Of a stretch of DNA of 64,000 nt, positions 51,093 through 60,131 are shown piece after piece. Each line of letters begins with the position of its first letter. Position 1 is the stretch's first letter. Under the pieces are notes generated by a model. The model did no database searches. It saw only the letters and a program-made list of their open reading frames with translations, and was not told the DNA's origin. The translations under genes were made by a program, and so were the position numbers. The DNA is from CAYHHI01 sp964356335 (GTDB lineage: Bacteria; Arandabacterota; Arandabacteria; Arandabacterales; Arandabacteraceae), in contig CAYHHI010000006.1 in the NCBI GenBank assembly GCA_964356335.1, forward strand, positions 1 through 64,000, written 5' to 3'.

Positions 51093-52062
51093 CCCTTCCC
51101 ACCGGGACAGCCTGCCCGTTCTTCCTCCTCTCCTTTACGACCACGCTGCCCTCGAGCGTCTTGCCATACCGTTTTAGCTCGGAGGCGATGTCACTTATGC
51201 GGGCAATGTGATCGACTCTGCCCTTGCCACTTGTGACCATGGCGATGGTGATCGTGAGCAGAGGAAATCTATCGACGGTGCCCTTGCGGTTTATCACTTC
51301 GACATAGCCGCGCTCAAGATCCTCCCGGGAGAAGAGGTTGACTATCCTCTGGTCAAACATTTTAACAACGTTGGAAGCTATCGCATCGGCCTTGGCAAGG
51401 GTGGAGATGATCACAAAATCATCGCCGCCGATATGCCCAACGAAATCATCGCCGTTGCCATTGATTTTGACCGTCTCAACGATTGTCTCCGCCGTCAGCC
51501 TGATGGCGTCATCGCCGCGCCTGTAGCCGTAGTAGTCGTTGAAGGCCTTGAAATTGTCTATGTCCGCATACATGAAGACAAACCTGGTGTTGCCGTCGAG
51601 CCTTCGTTCGACCTCTTTTTCTATCGAAATGTTGCCCGGCAGGCCAGTGAGCGGGTTTGCCTGGCGCTGAAGCTGGCTCCACTGGAGCACGTTCTTCACC
51701 CTCACTAGTAACTCGGTGATCGCAAAGGGCTTGGTGATGTAATCGTTGGCGCCGTCTTCAAAGCCCTGAAGCTTGTTTTCAAGCTCGGCCTTGGCGGTGA
51801 CCATTATGACCGGGATGTGGTTGGTCTGGTAATTGGACTTAAGGCGTTTGCAGACCTCATAGCCGTCCATGTTGGGCATCATGAGATCCAGAAGAATGAG
51901 GTCAGGATGGCATGCGTCAACGGCCTTCAGGGCCTCGACGCCGTCCTCGGCTGTATCGATGTCGTAGCCTGCCTTTTCCAACTGGAACTTGACGATCTTT
52001 CTTATGTGCTCTTCGTCGTCAACGATCAATATCCTCTGTTTCTTGAGAATAGGGCCGTCCAT
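51070..52062 (-). CDS. Response regulator with GGDEF domain
   Basis: 330 residues. N-terminal receiver: DDEE at 15-18, phospho-acceptor Asp59 in LLDLMMPNMDGY, Lys in TKPFAI. C-terminal GGDEF domain with signature IGGDDF at 211-216 in place of GGDEF/GGEEF; metal-site Asp in YADIDNFK is present. The usual RxxD inhibitory site is not recognisable upstream of the signature. It may make cyclic di-GMP when phosphorylated, or be a substrate-binding variant. First gene behind the sigma-54 promoter; GGGGAGAGG precedes the ATG. Confidence 0.92.
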   Translation of the reverse strand: MDGPILKKQRILIVDDEEHIRKIVKFQLEKAGYDIDTAEDGVEALKAVDACHPDLILLDLMMPNMDGYEVCKRLKSNYQTNHIPVIMVTAKAELENKLQGFEDGANDYITKPFAITELLVRVKNVLQWSQLQRQANPLTGLPGNISIEKEVERRLDGNTRFVFMYADIDNFKAFNDYYGYRRGDDAIRLTAETIVETVKINGNGDDFVGHIGGDDFVIISTLAKADAIASNVVKMFDQRIVNLFSREDLERGYVEVINRKGTVDRFPLLTITIAMVTSGKGRVDHIARISDIASELKRYGKTLEGSVVVKERRKNGQAVPVGRVEAGERH

Positions 52063-52107
52063 AGAAGCCTCTCCCCTTGGTGTGTGTGCCTCGGACAGGT
52101 CGAAATC

Positions 52108-52122
52108 GCAATAACTGTGCCA
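52108..52122 (-). promoter_or_regulatory. Sigma-54 (-24/-12) promoter of the signalling operon
   Basis: Minus-strand TGGCAC-AGTTA-TTGC: both sigma-54 core elements match and GG and GC are exactly ten bases apart. Start of transcription would be near 52096, 34 bases before the ATG of the receiver-GGDEF gene. No sigma-54 activator gene is in the window. Confidence 0.68.
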
Positions 52123-52335
52123 GCATCCTCAGATTGATCTGGCCAGCGATGTGGCATTAGGCTATTGAAACAAAGACCTTAGGTGGGAAAGGCGAAGAGA
52201 ACTGCGATCCGGCGAGATGCAGAATCGGATTGGGGACGTGATGCAACATGCGATTTGCAACTTTGAGTGCATCCTGCAACAGGGAGCGTTCCATGGAATC
52301 TGGTCGAATACGGACAGCCAGCCGCCGGGCCGCGG

Positions 52336-53337
52336 TCAATATGACCTGGTCGAGTAGGGGGAGACCGCCATGTCGGAAGTGCGGGTGTTGTCCCGCTTCG
52401 TGAAACGCAGGCAACCCGTGGCAGCAACAATGGCGCCATTGTCGGTGCAGAGCTCGCGCGGTGGCAGGAGGACCCTGAGCCCGGAGGCCTGGGCGCGGCG
52501 CGTGAGGCTTGTCCTCAGGCAGGCATTGGAGGCGACACCCCCAACGGCTGAGATCGCTCTCACCCCATTATCGATTGCCGCACGGACTGTCTTCTCGACG
52601 AGCACCTCAATCACAGCCTCCTGAAAACTCGCGGCAATATCAGCTCGCATGCGGCTTGATATTTCACCCTCGTGCCTGTCTATGAAATACCGGACCGCCG
52701 TCTTGAGGCCGCTGAAGGAAAATTCATAACCCCTCAGCATCATCGGCCTGGGAAAATCTATCGCCCTGGGATCACCCTCGAGCGCTTCCTTTTCTATCTC
52801 GGGACCGCCGGGGTAATCAAGCCCAAGCATTCTTGCCACCTTGTCGAAAGTCTCGCCCGCTGCATCGTCCCCAGTGGATCCAAGAAGTCTCATCGAGAAA
52901 TCACGCTCCACCAGGAAGAGGTGGGTGTGGCCGCCCGAGGCGACAAGACATACGAAACGTTCCTCGGGCTCGCCGTAGGTTATGTAGACGGCGCCGATAT
53001 GCGACTCGATGTGGTCAACTCCTACCAGGGGTTTCCGGATGGCGAGGCAGAGACTCTTCGCGAAGGCCACCCCTACTATGAGAGCCCCGATCAGTCCGGG
53101 CCCGACCGTCACGGCTACGGCGTCGAGCGAGTTGAGGCCCGCGTGGGCTTCGCCGAGCGCATGCCTTACTATGGGAACGATTGCCTTCATATGCTCACGC
53201 GAAGCAACCTCCGGCACAACTCCTCCGAATTTGCGGTGCGCTTCCTGCGAAAGCACTATATTTGAAAGCACTCGCCCGTCTTGGAAAACGGCGGCAGCCG
53301 TCTCATCGCAGGATGTCTCTATTCCTAGGACCCTCAT
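52336..53337 (-). CDS. tsaD: tRNA N6-adenosine threonylcarbamoyltransferase
   Basis: 333 residues. TsaD transfers threonylcarbamoyl to A37 of ANN-decoding tRNAs, working with TsaB and TsaE. ASKHA-fold motifs: GIETSCDETAAAV at the N-terminus, SREHMKAIVP and HIESHIGAVY with the metal-binding histidines, SGGHTHL, and the C-terminal CTDNGAIVA aspartate. tsaB, tsaC and tsaE are not in the window. Downstream there are about 200 bases with no gene before the sigma-54 promoter. Confidence 0.97.
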   Translation of the reverse strand: MRVLGIETSCDETAAAVFQDGRVLSNIVLSQEAHRKFGGVVPEVASREHMKAIVPIVRHALGEAHAGLNSLDAVAVTVGPGLIGALIVGVAFAKSLCLAIRKPLVGVDHIESHIGAVYITYGEPEERFVCLVASGGHTHLFLVERDFSMRLLGSTGDDAAGETFDKVARMLGLDYPGGPEIEKEALEGDPRAIDFPRPMMLRGYEFSFSGLKTAVRYFIDRHEGEISSRMRADIAASFQEAVIEVLVEKTVRAAIDNGVRAISAVGGVASNACLRTSLTRRAQASGLRVLLPPRELCTDNGAIVAATGCLRFTKRDNTRTSDMAVSPYSTRSY

Positions 53338-53374
53338 ATCAGCAGGCTCTCATAGGATCCGCGCGTTTCGGCCG

Positions 53375-54379
53375 CTAGCGCAGCACGAGTCCAATTTCAT
53401 CCGGGGTGATCGAAACCACTTCGAGCTTATAGGGCGCTTCCACCCTTGCTTCGATCTCGAGCACATCGTCTTCCTTCCTGCTTCCCAGAGCCGGCCTGGC
53501 TTCAAAGCTCAGAGCTCCCTCGCTTACCACGGGGGTCAAGACCACCTGGCCGCTCGTAAGACCGGCAACATCGACCAGAAGTCTTATCTCGCGAGGGTCA
53601 AGCGAGTCAACCTGAGATGCCGCCCCGGAGATGACAACATCCACTGTCTCGGGCGTGAACCTCGCTTTGAGCCCGCGGCCCGGCATGGGTTCGATGGGAA
53701 CAGCAGGAATCCCCAGATCCCGCCTCGGCTCAATCCGCGCGGTCACAATCACTTCTTCGACATCACTCGATAGAGGCGGCAGCCCCGAGAGGTCTATCCG
53801 GGCCGTCACCCTGCCCTTCCTCGCGAGATGGTTCATGTCAATCGGCGCGGTGGAGACCGCTTTGAGATCCCCTAAGACGCGCTGGGCCCCTGAAATCATG
53901 ATTTTCGCCGGCTGGGCGGCAGGCGCACCAAGCAGAATCCTGTCGGACGCGAGTGTTCCCTGAAGTCTCGGGATGACAGGAATCTCCTTGGCTACGATCA
54001 TATCGAGCTCAACGCGTATTGCCTTGGGATCTATGACCTCCACCACTTCGACCCCCTTATCACTGGGCATCACAGCCTCGCTCGGTGAAACAACATGGGT
54101 GACGATGCCCTTGCCCGCGGGGGCGAGATTGATCGCAAAATGGACATCCTTCAATTTCCAGTGCACGAATCTGCCTCTTCCCCGAACCCGTGCCTTAGCG
54201 ACGGTGGGGACCTCGGAGGCAAACGTCATCCCGGCCGGCATGTTGGTATACTTGAGAGGCACTTCGGCCACGATTTCGACCGGCTTTCTCTCTGCCACGT
54301 TGAACCAGAGAAAGAGAGCCAGGAGAAAGGCTGTTATCTTGAGTCCAATGTCATGTGTCAGGAAGCCCGGCAATTCCAT
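53375..54379 (-). CDS. YbbR-domain protein
   Basis: 334 residues from the ATG at 54379, behind GGAGGGGCG; the longer frame to 54484 crosses the promoter and repeats. One membrane segment (about 10-27, ITAFLLALFLWFNV) and then about three YbbR repeats facing outward. In Firmicutes YbbR (CdaR) regulates the diadenylate cyclase CdaA encoded upstream of it; here the upstream gene is holB and no cdaA is seen. Function therefore open. Confidence 0.85.
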   Translation of the reverse strand: MELPGFLTHDIGLKITAFLLALFLWFNVAERKPVEIVAEVPLKYTNMPAGMTFASEVPTVAKARVRGRGRFVHWKLKDVHFAINLAPAGKGIVTHVVSPSEAVMPSDKGVEVVEVIDPKAIRVELDMIVAKEIPVIPRLQGTLASDRILLGAPAAQPAKIMISGAQRVLGDLKAVSTAPIDMNHLARKGRVTARIDLSGLPPLSSDVEEVIVTARIEPRRDLGIPAVPIEPMPGRGLKARFTPETVDVVISGAASQVDSLDPREIRLLVDVAGLTSGQVVLTPVVSEGALSFEARPALGSRKEDDVLEIEARVEAPYKLEVVSITPDEIGLVLR

Positions 54380-54383
54380 CGCC

Positions 54384-54422
54384 CCTCCGGGGTCAGGCCT
54401 GCCTCCCTCCGGGGTCAGGCCT
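54384..54422 (-). repeat. Two 17-bp direct repeats carrying ribosome-site-like sequence
   Basis: AGGCCTGACCCCGGAGG occurs at 54384-54400 and 54406-54422, period 22, in the 5' leader of the YbbR gene. The copy nearest the gene supplies the GGAGG ribosome site; the other is an upstream duplicate. Confidence 0.85.
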
Positions 54423-54486
54423 CGAAACCTGCGAAACCGCTGCGAATCTCGCCCCTGGCAGATCCTGTGAGTACTCCCTCCCACCC

Positions 54487-54515
54487 AGTATAAGCAAAAG
54501 CTTCTGAGGGGTCAA
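54487..54515 (-). promoter_or_regulatory. Sigma-70-type promoter of the YbbR-tsaD genes
   Basis: TTGACC at 54510-54515, 17-base spacer, TATACT at 54487-54492: ten of twelve consensus bases. Leader of about 100 bases. Confidence 0.7.
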
Positions 54516-54693
54516 CACGCCCCCATAGGCGCTTTCCTCGACAGGCCCGGTGCCTCACGAATACTCTTCGCCCTCTCTGACCTACACAACCAGAATCAAC
54601 TCAGATCAGCCAAATTCAATTCTGCACACTTACAGTTACCCTGTCCCAACGGCGGCATGAAACCGGAAGCTCGCCAGGTAAAACCCTCTTGCC

Positions 54694-56100
54694 TCAGGTG
54701 TTTTTCTGCGCCGCCGGGCTCAAGACCCCGGCAACAGAGAGAAGCGTTGTGTGAAGAAGGAGACCCATATCGACATTGTAGCCCGCCAGGTCGAAGCTCC
54801 TCTCGATTCGTCTGACGGCATCAAGAAGGGCATCCTCTTCGAATTGCCCCGCATGGACGGTGAGAGCTTTTGAGTACTCAGGCACTCCGAGGCGATCCGG
54901 CAGCCCATACTTGGTCCGGACGATCTGCGTTATCCAGAAGATGAGGAGCTCTAGCACCTGCCTCGCCGTGTACTGGACCTTCTTCCTATGGCCGCCCGCA
55001 TCGTCAAGCACAGTGCTTGAGAAGGTGAAGACACTCTCCAGCCGGCCCTGGCCGACGGTGGTGAAGAAATCTCTTACGGCCGTCAACTTGCCTGCCGTGT
55101 CGGCGTCGGCAAGCTCCAGGAGCTTGCCCGGGCAATTCTCCGAAAGAGCCGAAAGCATGCTGAGTTCGCCTCCCTTGGAACCCACCAATGCCCCGATCGC
55201 GACATCCATCTCGGCTCGCGCGAGCCGCTGAAAGCTGACCACCTGACACCTTGAGACTATGGTCGGGAAGAGCGCCTGCCTGTCTGATGTTACAAGGATG
55301 AGGAGGGAGTCCGGAGGCGGCTCCTCAAGGGTTTTCAAAAGGCAATTCTGGGCCTGGGCTGTCATCTTGTGAGCATCGTCAATTATCACGGTCTTCCTGC
55401 CGCCCAGAGCACTCCGCAGGGCAAGAAAAGCCTGGATGGGCCTCGTGAACTTCCAATCTTTCCTCGGCGTTATGTAGGCTATCGGAATTGTGCCGCGGTA
55501 AGGCATCATCGAAAGCGGATACTCGTAAAGCTCTTTGAGGAGTAAGAATTCCTGCTCGGACAGATCACCTCTGTCGAAGCCCTTTCTTATGCCATCGCTC
55601 ACCGGGCCCGGCGTGTAACATTCCTTGGATGGCACGCTGCCTCTCCCAAAAAGATGATCCGTGACGACCGAGAAACCGTCGAAACCTCGATCGTCATCGA
55701 GGCGAGGCAAGGGTTCGGCAAGGAAACCCTTCTCAAAGATGGAAAGGACGGCTTCAGTGTATTTCTGCCGGGCGTCGGCGCCGCCAAGCCCAAGCCTCCG
55801 CATGAGATCGGTCCGCCTCATCCATCTCGGCTTGTTGGCATCACAAAGCACGAGGACCTCTTGATGGCTGAGGGCATCCAGCGATCTGCACGAGTCGCAC
55901 GCCGCTAAGGTTCGAGCGGGGGCACCTCCGATGCACCTGCAATTGAGCTGTCTCGCGAAGGCGAGGCTCGCAAGCAACTTCCCGATACCTTCCGGGCCGG
56001 AAAAGAGATAGGCGTGCCCAAGGCTCGCCGAGCGGGCCACTCGCCCAAGCGCCTCCAGAACCCGCGCATTCCCGACTATACCCTGCCAGGCGTCCTTCAT
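54694..56100 (-). CDS. holB: DNA polymerase III subunit delta'
   Basis: 468 residues from the ATG at 56100 (AGGTGG upstream; a GTG at 56109 is also possible). AAA+ clamp-loader ATPase-like fold: GPEGIGK near residue 36, a zinc-type cysteine group (CRCIGG ... CDSC), VIIDDAHKMTAQAQNCLLKTLEEPP (read as IIDDAHKMT and LLKTLEEPP), and the SRC motif in PTIVSRCQVVSF. Longer than the E. coli protein because of an insertion between about 95 and 200. Overlaps nothing but lies 30 bases after holA. Confidence 0.9.
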   Translation of the reverse strand: MKDAWQGIVGNARVLEALGRVARSASLGHAYLFSGPEGIGKLLASLAFARQLNCRCIGGAPARTLAACDSCRSLDALSHQEVLVLCDANKPRWMRRTDLMRRLGLGGADARQKYTEAVLSIFEKGFLAEPLPRLDDDRGFDGFSVVTDHLFGRGSVPSKECYTPGPVSDGIRKGFDRGDLSEQEFLLLKELYEYPLSMMPYRGTIPIAYITPRKDWKFTRPIQAFLALRSALGGRKTVIIDDAHKMTAQAQNCLLKTLEEPPPDSLLILVTSDRQALFPTIVSRCQVVSFQRLARAEMDVAIGALVGSKGGELSMLSALSENCPGKLLELADADTAGKLTAVRDFFTTVGQGRLESVFTFSSTVLDDAGGHRKKVQYTARQVLELLIFWITQIVRTKYGLPDRLGVPEYSKALTVHAGQFEEDALLDAVRRIERSFDLAGYNVDMGLLLHTTLLSVAGVLSPAAQKNT

Positions 56101-56130
56101 GCCAGCCACCTATACATGAGCATCCACACA

Positions 56131-57180
56131 TCACACCCCCATCGCCGCCACAAAGGTCTCGAGGGCGACCTTGTCCGTTACGGAGGTGCTCACGAGAAGC
56201 CGATTGACCTCGAGGAGGCCTTCCAGCATCCGAAGGAGGCCGGCAAGTTCGCAGCGGTGAGCCTCCTTAAACCTGCAATAGACGGCATAGGGTTTCTGCC
56301 GAAGGAACGTGTCGCTTTCACCAATCCTGTTTGATTCAATCCATGCCTTGATGCGGGGGAGCACTTCTCTCGTGAACTCATTGGGCTTCATGTTCTGGTC
56401 CCACAAGCCGGGCTCTGCGCGAAGAAATATCTTGACCTGGATGAGCCATCTTACCTCTCTGCCGATATACGCAACGATGCGGGTCCCCGACTCCCCCGTA
56501 TCAAGCAGGTCGGTGACATTCTCGAGGGCATCGCCGGCACGCCGCGCGATCACATGGCTCAAGAGTTCGAACACCTTCTCGGTGCGTGATCTTCCCACAA
56601 GGGCATGGAGATCTCGTTCGGTGACTTTACCCTCGTCGCCCACATAGGTGACAATCTTCTCGATCTCAGAGGCGAGGCCCCTCAGGTCATCTCCCTTGAG
56701 ATCCAGGAGCACTTCCGGAACGCCAGGAGAGACGACCTTACCCTCTTCCCTGAACCTGTCACCTATCCAGGCCCTCAAGCCTGCGCCGTCAAAGCCTCCA
56801 AGTTCGATCAGATTGCCCTCTTCCTCCACCAGCTTCGCCAGTTTGAGTCTCCTATCGACTTTCTCAGCCGCGATCACAAGGAACTGGCCGGGCGCAAGGC
56901 CAGAGGCAAGGCATCTCTCAATTTCGCGCGCGAGCTTGTTCTCTGCGGTAAGCCTGAAGTGCTTGAGCACAGTGACCTTGTTCAATGAGAAGAGAGACGG
57001 CGAAAGCAGTTCCTCAACCACACCTTCAATCTCAGCCTCCTCACAGTCCATGCTTTCGACTGTGAGGTCTTCACCCACATCTTGCCTTATCTGGGCCAGC
57101 ACCTTCCCAACCGCCTGATCGACCAGGTAGGCATCTCCAAAAACGAGATAAACGCTCTTAAGCCTCTTGGTGCGAGTCAT
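56131..57180 (-). CDS. holA: DNA polymerase III subunit delta
   Basis: 349 residues. Clamp-loader 'wrench' that opens the sliding clamp: N-terminal YLVFGDAYLVDQAV, the SLFSLNKVTVLKHF region and the C-terminal collar domain with GLLEVNRLL. The fold is AAA+-like without Walker motifs, as in all delta subunits. The start ATG overlaps the stop of the membrane HD-GYP gene (ATGA), an unusual pairing of signalling and replication genes. Confidence 0.92.
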   Translation of the reverse strand: MTRTKRLKSVYLVFGDAYLVDQAVGKVLAQIRQDVGEDLTVESMDCEEAEIEGVVEELLSPSLFSLNKVTVLKHFRLTAENKLAREIERCLASGLAPGQFLVIAAEKVDRRLKLAKLVEEEGNLIELGGFDGAGLRAWIGDRFREEGKVVSPGVPEVLLDLKGDDLRGLASEIEKIVTYVGDEGKVTERDLHALVGRSRTEKVFELLSHVIARRAGDALENVTDLLDTGESGTRIVAYIGREVRWLIQVKIFLRAEPGLWDQNMKPNEFTREVLPRIKAWIESNRIGESDTFLRQKPYAVYCRFKEAHRCELAGLLRMLEGLLEVNRLLVSTSVTDKVALETFVAAMGV

Positions 57181-58472
57181 GCGGCCTTTGCGACCTCCGC
57201 GGTTCCGAATTGGTCAAGTTGGGAGGACCTGTGGAGTCCGACCAGTGTGTCTGCAGCGTCCTTGTCAAACTGGTTGCCTCGTCTCACTCGTATTCGTTCG
57301 ACTGCCTCGACGGCACTCATCGCCTTCCGGTAGGGCCGCTCCGTCGTCATTGCCACGAAGGCATCGGCCACCTTGAGTATGCCTGCTGCTTTGGGTATCT
57401 CGTCTTCCTTGAGACCTCGTGGATAACCCCGTCCGTCCGGACGCTCGTGGTGCGCGAGCACGATGGTGCTGGCCTGCTTGAGACCCCTCACCCTTCCCAC
57501 TATGGATGCACCCATCTGGGCATGTTTCCTCACCGAGGCCCATTCATCCGGCGACAGCGATTCTCCCTTTGACAGAATGCGGTTTCCTACCGCGACGTAG
57601 CCTATGTCATGAAGCATGGCAGCGTATTCAAGAGCTCTCAGCCGCCAGCCCGTGATCCCAAGTCTCCTGCCTAACTCGACTGCAAGGCTTGCGACCCGCT
57701 CGGATTCCCCGCCAAGGAATGGTGTGCTCGAATCCACGATTGACGCAAGGGCTCGAACGGTTTCCCTCTGGGAGTTCTGAAGCTCGAGATTAGTCTTGGA
57801 GGTACGTGCATAATAGACCAGCCAGAGAAAGAAGATGGCAACAAGCCAGAGCGTGGCCCGGACATAGAGATAAGCGATTGCGACGCCAACCAAGGGCGCC
57901 GCAAAAGACTGGGGCAGCATCCAGAGGTAGCTTGCTCTCCACGTCGCGATCACCGGACGCCTGAGCTTCAGGCTTGACCACACGGCCACAAGCCCTGTGT
58001 TTGTGAAGAAATAGGTGAGATGGCATAGGATGAGCGGGAGGACTAGGCTCGGCGCAAGATCAAGCCGGCCTCCCCAGACTGCAAGACTGGCACCGCCCGC
58101 GACCTTATATACAAGTCCGGCAAGGGCAAGCGAGACCGCCATCTGAGACATGTTAAATAGCGACCGGGGGGTTGCGAACCTGAGGAGCACCTTGGTGAGG
58201 AAGAGCATCTCAACGGCAGCAAGCCAGGCGGCAACCTCTCCACCATAGCCTATTATTATGGCGAAGTTCACAACAGCTGTGCCGGTGACAGCCCCGCCAC
58301 CCCTCAGCGTCACATAGGTGAGCACGCCTGCGGCCATGAGCAGTGCAAACCACAGGGTCACCCCGCGCGGATCACTCTTGAGTGTGGTGAGGAAACCTTC
58401 GAAGGAGATGCCGAGAACCGCTAGAGCAATCAGGGTGACAGCGAAGGCATAGACGTTTGCTCTATCTTTCAT
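57177..58472 (-). CDS. Membrane HD-GYP domain protein
   Basis: 431 residues. Seven or eight membrane segments fill residues 8-235; the HD-GYP domain follows (about 240-415) with ESERV, LHDIGYVAV, HHERPDGRGYPRGL and TERPYRKA. The second half of the metal motif is HDIGY rather than HDIGK, so one metal-site neighbour differs, but His-Asp are kept. Likely hydrolyses cyclic di-GMP in response to a membrane signal. No clear ribosome site before the ATG at 58472. Confidence 0.88.
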   Translation of the reverse strand: MKDRANVYAFAVTLIALAVLGISFEGFLTTLKSDPRGVTLWFALLMAAGVLTYVTLRGGGAVTGTAVVNFAIIIGYGGEVAAWLAAVEMLFLTKVLLRFATPRSLFNMSQMAVSLALAGLVYKVAGGASLAVWGGRLDLAPSLVLPLILCHLTYFFTNTGLVAVWSSLKLRRPVIATWRASYLWMLPQSFAAPLVGVAIAYLYVRATLWLVAIFFLWLVYYARTSKTNLELQNSQRETVRALASIVDSSTPFLGGESERVASLAVELGRRLGITGWRLRALEYAAMLHDIGYVAVGNRILSKGESLSPDEWASVRKHAQMGASIVGRVRGLKQASTIVLAHHERPDGRGYPRGLKEDEIPKAAGILKVADAFVAMTTERPYRKAMSAVEAVERIRVRRGNQFDKDAADTLVGLHRSSQLDQFGTAEVAKAA

Positions 58473-58700
58473 TATGGGCGATACGTTCGAGCTTTGTTGC
58501 TACCCGATTGCATCCCAGAACCCTGCCCCATCAGACGGCGTTCTCGCTATCACAGGCATCCCTATCCTTGCTGCCTTGCAGGTTCATTCATGAGCCAAGG
58601 CCCCCTCGCGCGGAAGAGGCTCTTCGCCCCCAGCCTATTCAATTCAGGCTGTTTGATTCGTCGAGAGGGTATCACTCGGCGGACAGGAGCGCAACAGAAT

Positions 58701-58730
58701 TCATTCCGGCCCGGCTCATTCCGGCCCGGC
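58701..58730. repeat. Tandem duplication of a 15-mer
   Basis: TCATTCCGGCCCGGC is repeated back to back, ending at the stop codon of the HD-GYP gene at 58731. Probably a slippage product; no function evident. Confidence 0.85.
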
Positions 58731-60041
58731 TCATCTTACGCTGAGACTCTCAATCTCATCTGTTCTTTTTTTCAAGAGCCTCATGAGATATTCCACGACA
58801 ACCGGGTCGAACTCGCTTCCCGAGCCCTTCCTCAATTCCTCCAGGGCTTCGCCCACACTCCGCTTCTTCCTGTAGGGTCTGTCGGAAGTCATGGCGTCAA
58901 AAGCGTCTGCCACGTTGAGGATTCTTGCGCCGATGGGAGTCTCGTGGGCTTTGAGGCCATCGGGATACCCCAGGCCGTCAGGCCGCTCGTGATGGTGCCT
59001 CACGATCCCGACTGCCCCCTTGAAGAGCTCAACCTTTGACACCACCTGCGCACTGTGCACGGGATGCTGTTTTATTGCAGTCTTCTCCTGGTCGTCAAGC
59101 GGTCCGGGCTTTGAGAGAATCTCGATGTCCATGCTGATCTTGCCTATATCATGGAGCAGGGCACCGCTCTCGATTGTCTCAACGGTCGATTCCGGAAATC
59201 CCATCTCGCGCGCAAGTAATGCGGAGAGCCTCGAGACCCTGCTGGAGTGGTCGTAGGTGTAGCGATCGCGAGCATCCACAGAGGAGGACAGGGCCCTAAG
59301 GGCCTCGACCCGCGACCTTCTAAGGTCAAGACTTCGCTTCAAGGCATCTCTGGTCAAGAGAAGCGGAAAAATGAAGAGCACGAACGCAAGAATTCCCATG
59401 TCCGCGTAAGCAACTGAGACAATCGCGCCTATCAGAAGCGTGAACATGAGGTGATGGAAGTTCCTGCCGAAATTGAGAACCAGGAACCGACGGAGGTTCG
59501 AGCCTCTCCGGCTCCTCAAGACCAATTCGGCCGCGGAGCCCACGACGAAAAACATGACCGACGCGATGAGGAGAGCCGGGATCGCTCTGGCAGAAAAGAT
59601 CCACCCTGCATAGGCATCAAGCCCGGCAACAGAGCGGCTGCCTTGAGCCATCACGGCGTCAGCGGGCATGAGGCCCCGCCACACGGCAACTGTCGCAAGC
59701 GACGCCACGAGATTTCTTAAGGCGGCGACGCCTGCCATCCGTCGCCATCTTGAGACCACACTTGCCGATGCGATGGCAACACCCAGACCGACACCCACGA
59801 CCTCGAATCTCGCCAGGACGAGACAGGCGGAAAGGACAAGGGCATCGGACGGAAAGAAGAAGCCGCCCCACGGAAGCTCGGTTGCGACTGCCGCAAGGAC
59901 GGCAGCGAACGATGCAAACGCAAGTGCGGGACCGAGCCCGGAGCCGAGATAGTAAGCCGTTCCTCCTGCAAGTCCACAACCCAGGAGGAAGACCAAGCCT
60001 CTTAAGGTGATCTCAGAAGCGGATCTGCCTTCCTGCCTCAC
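58731..60041 (-). CDS. Membrane HD-GYP domain protein
   Basis: 436 residues from a GTG at 60041 (AAGGAGA upstream). Membrane segments cover about 10-235, then an intact HD-GYP domain (about 240-425): DHSSRV, LLHDIGKISM, HHHERPDGLGYPDGL and SDRPYRKK. Same architecture as the gene at 57177-58472 but divergent in sequence, so an older paralogue. Predicted cyclic di-GMP phosphodiesterase. Confidence 0.91.
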   Translation of the reverse strand: MRQEGRSASEITLRGLVFLLGCGLAGGTAYYLGSGLGPALAFASFAAVLAAVATELPWGGFFFPSDALVLSACLVLARFEVVGVGLGVAIASASVVSRWRRMAGVAALRNLVASLATVAVWRGLMPADAVMAQGSRSVAGLDAYAGWIFSARAIPALLIASVMFFVVGSAAELVLRSRRGSNLRRFLVLNFGRNFHHLMFTLLIGAIVSVAYADMGILAFVLFIFPLLLTRDALKRSLDLRRSRVEALRALSSSVDARDRYTYDHSSRVSRLSALLAREMGFPESTVETIESGALLHDIGKISMDIEILSKPGPLDDQEKTAIKQHPVHSAQVVSKVELFKGAVGIVRHHHERPDGLGYPDGLKAHETPIGARILNVADAFDAMTSDRPYRKKRSVGEALEELRKGSGSEFDPVVVEYLMRLLKKRTDEIESLSVR

Positions 60042-60103
60042 GCGGGATTCTCCTTCCTGGTAAGTCCGTTCCGTTTAAGGGAAACCCTATCCGTGCCCCG
60101 CCA

Positions 60104-60131
60104 ATCTTAAGCCAATCAGGACTTATTTCAA
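60104..60131 (-). promoter_or_regulatory. Candidate promoter of the HD-GYP gene
   Basis: TTGAAA at 60126-60131, 16-base spacer, TAAGAT at 60104-60109. Confidence 0.45.

Larger units (their letters stand above)
54380..54693. other. Intergenic region of 314 bases upstream of the YbbR gene
   Basis: Contains two 17-base repeats and a good promoter (below). Between 54516 and 54693 I see no gene, stable hairpin with a T-tract or RNA. Confidence 0.6.

Noticed and set aside
58473..58700. GC-rich inverted segments as a terminator
   Set aside because: Only broken stems (GAGCC/GGCTC, CCTC/GAGG) with no T-tract.
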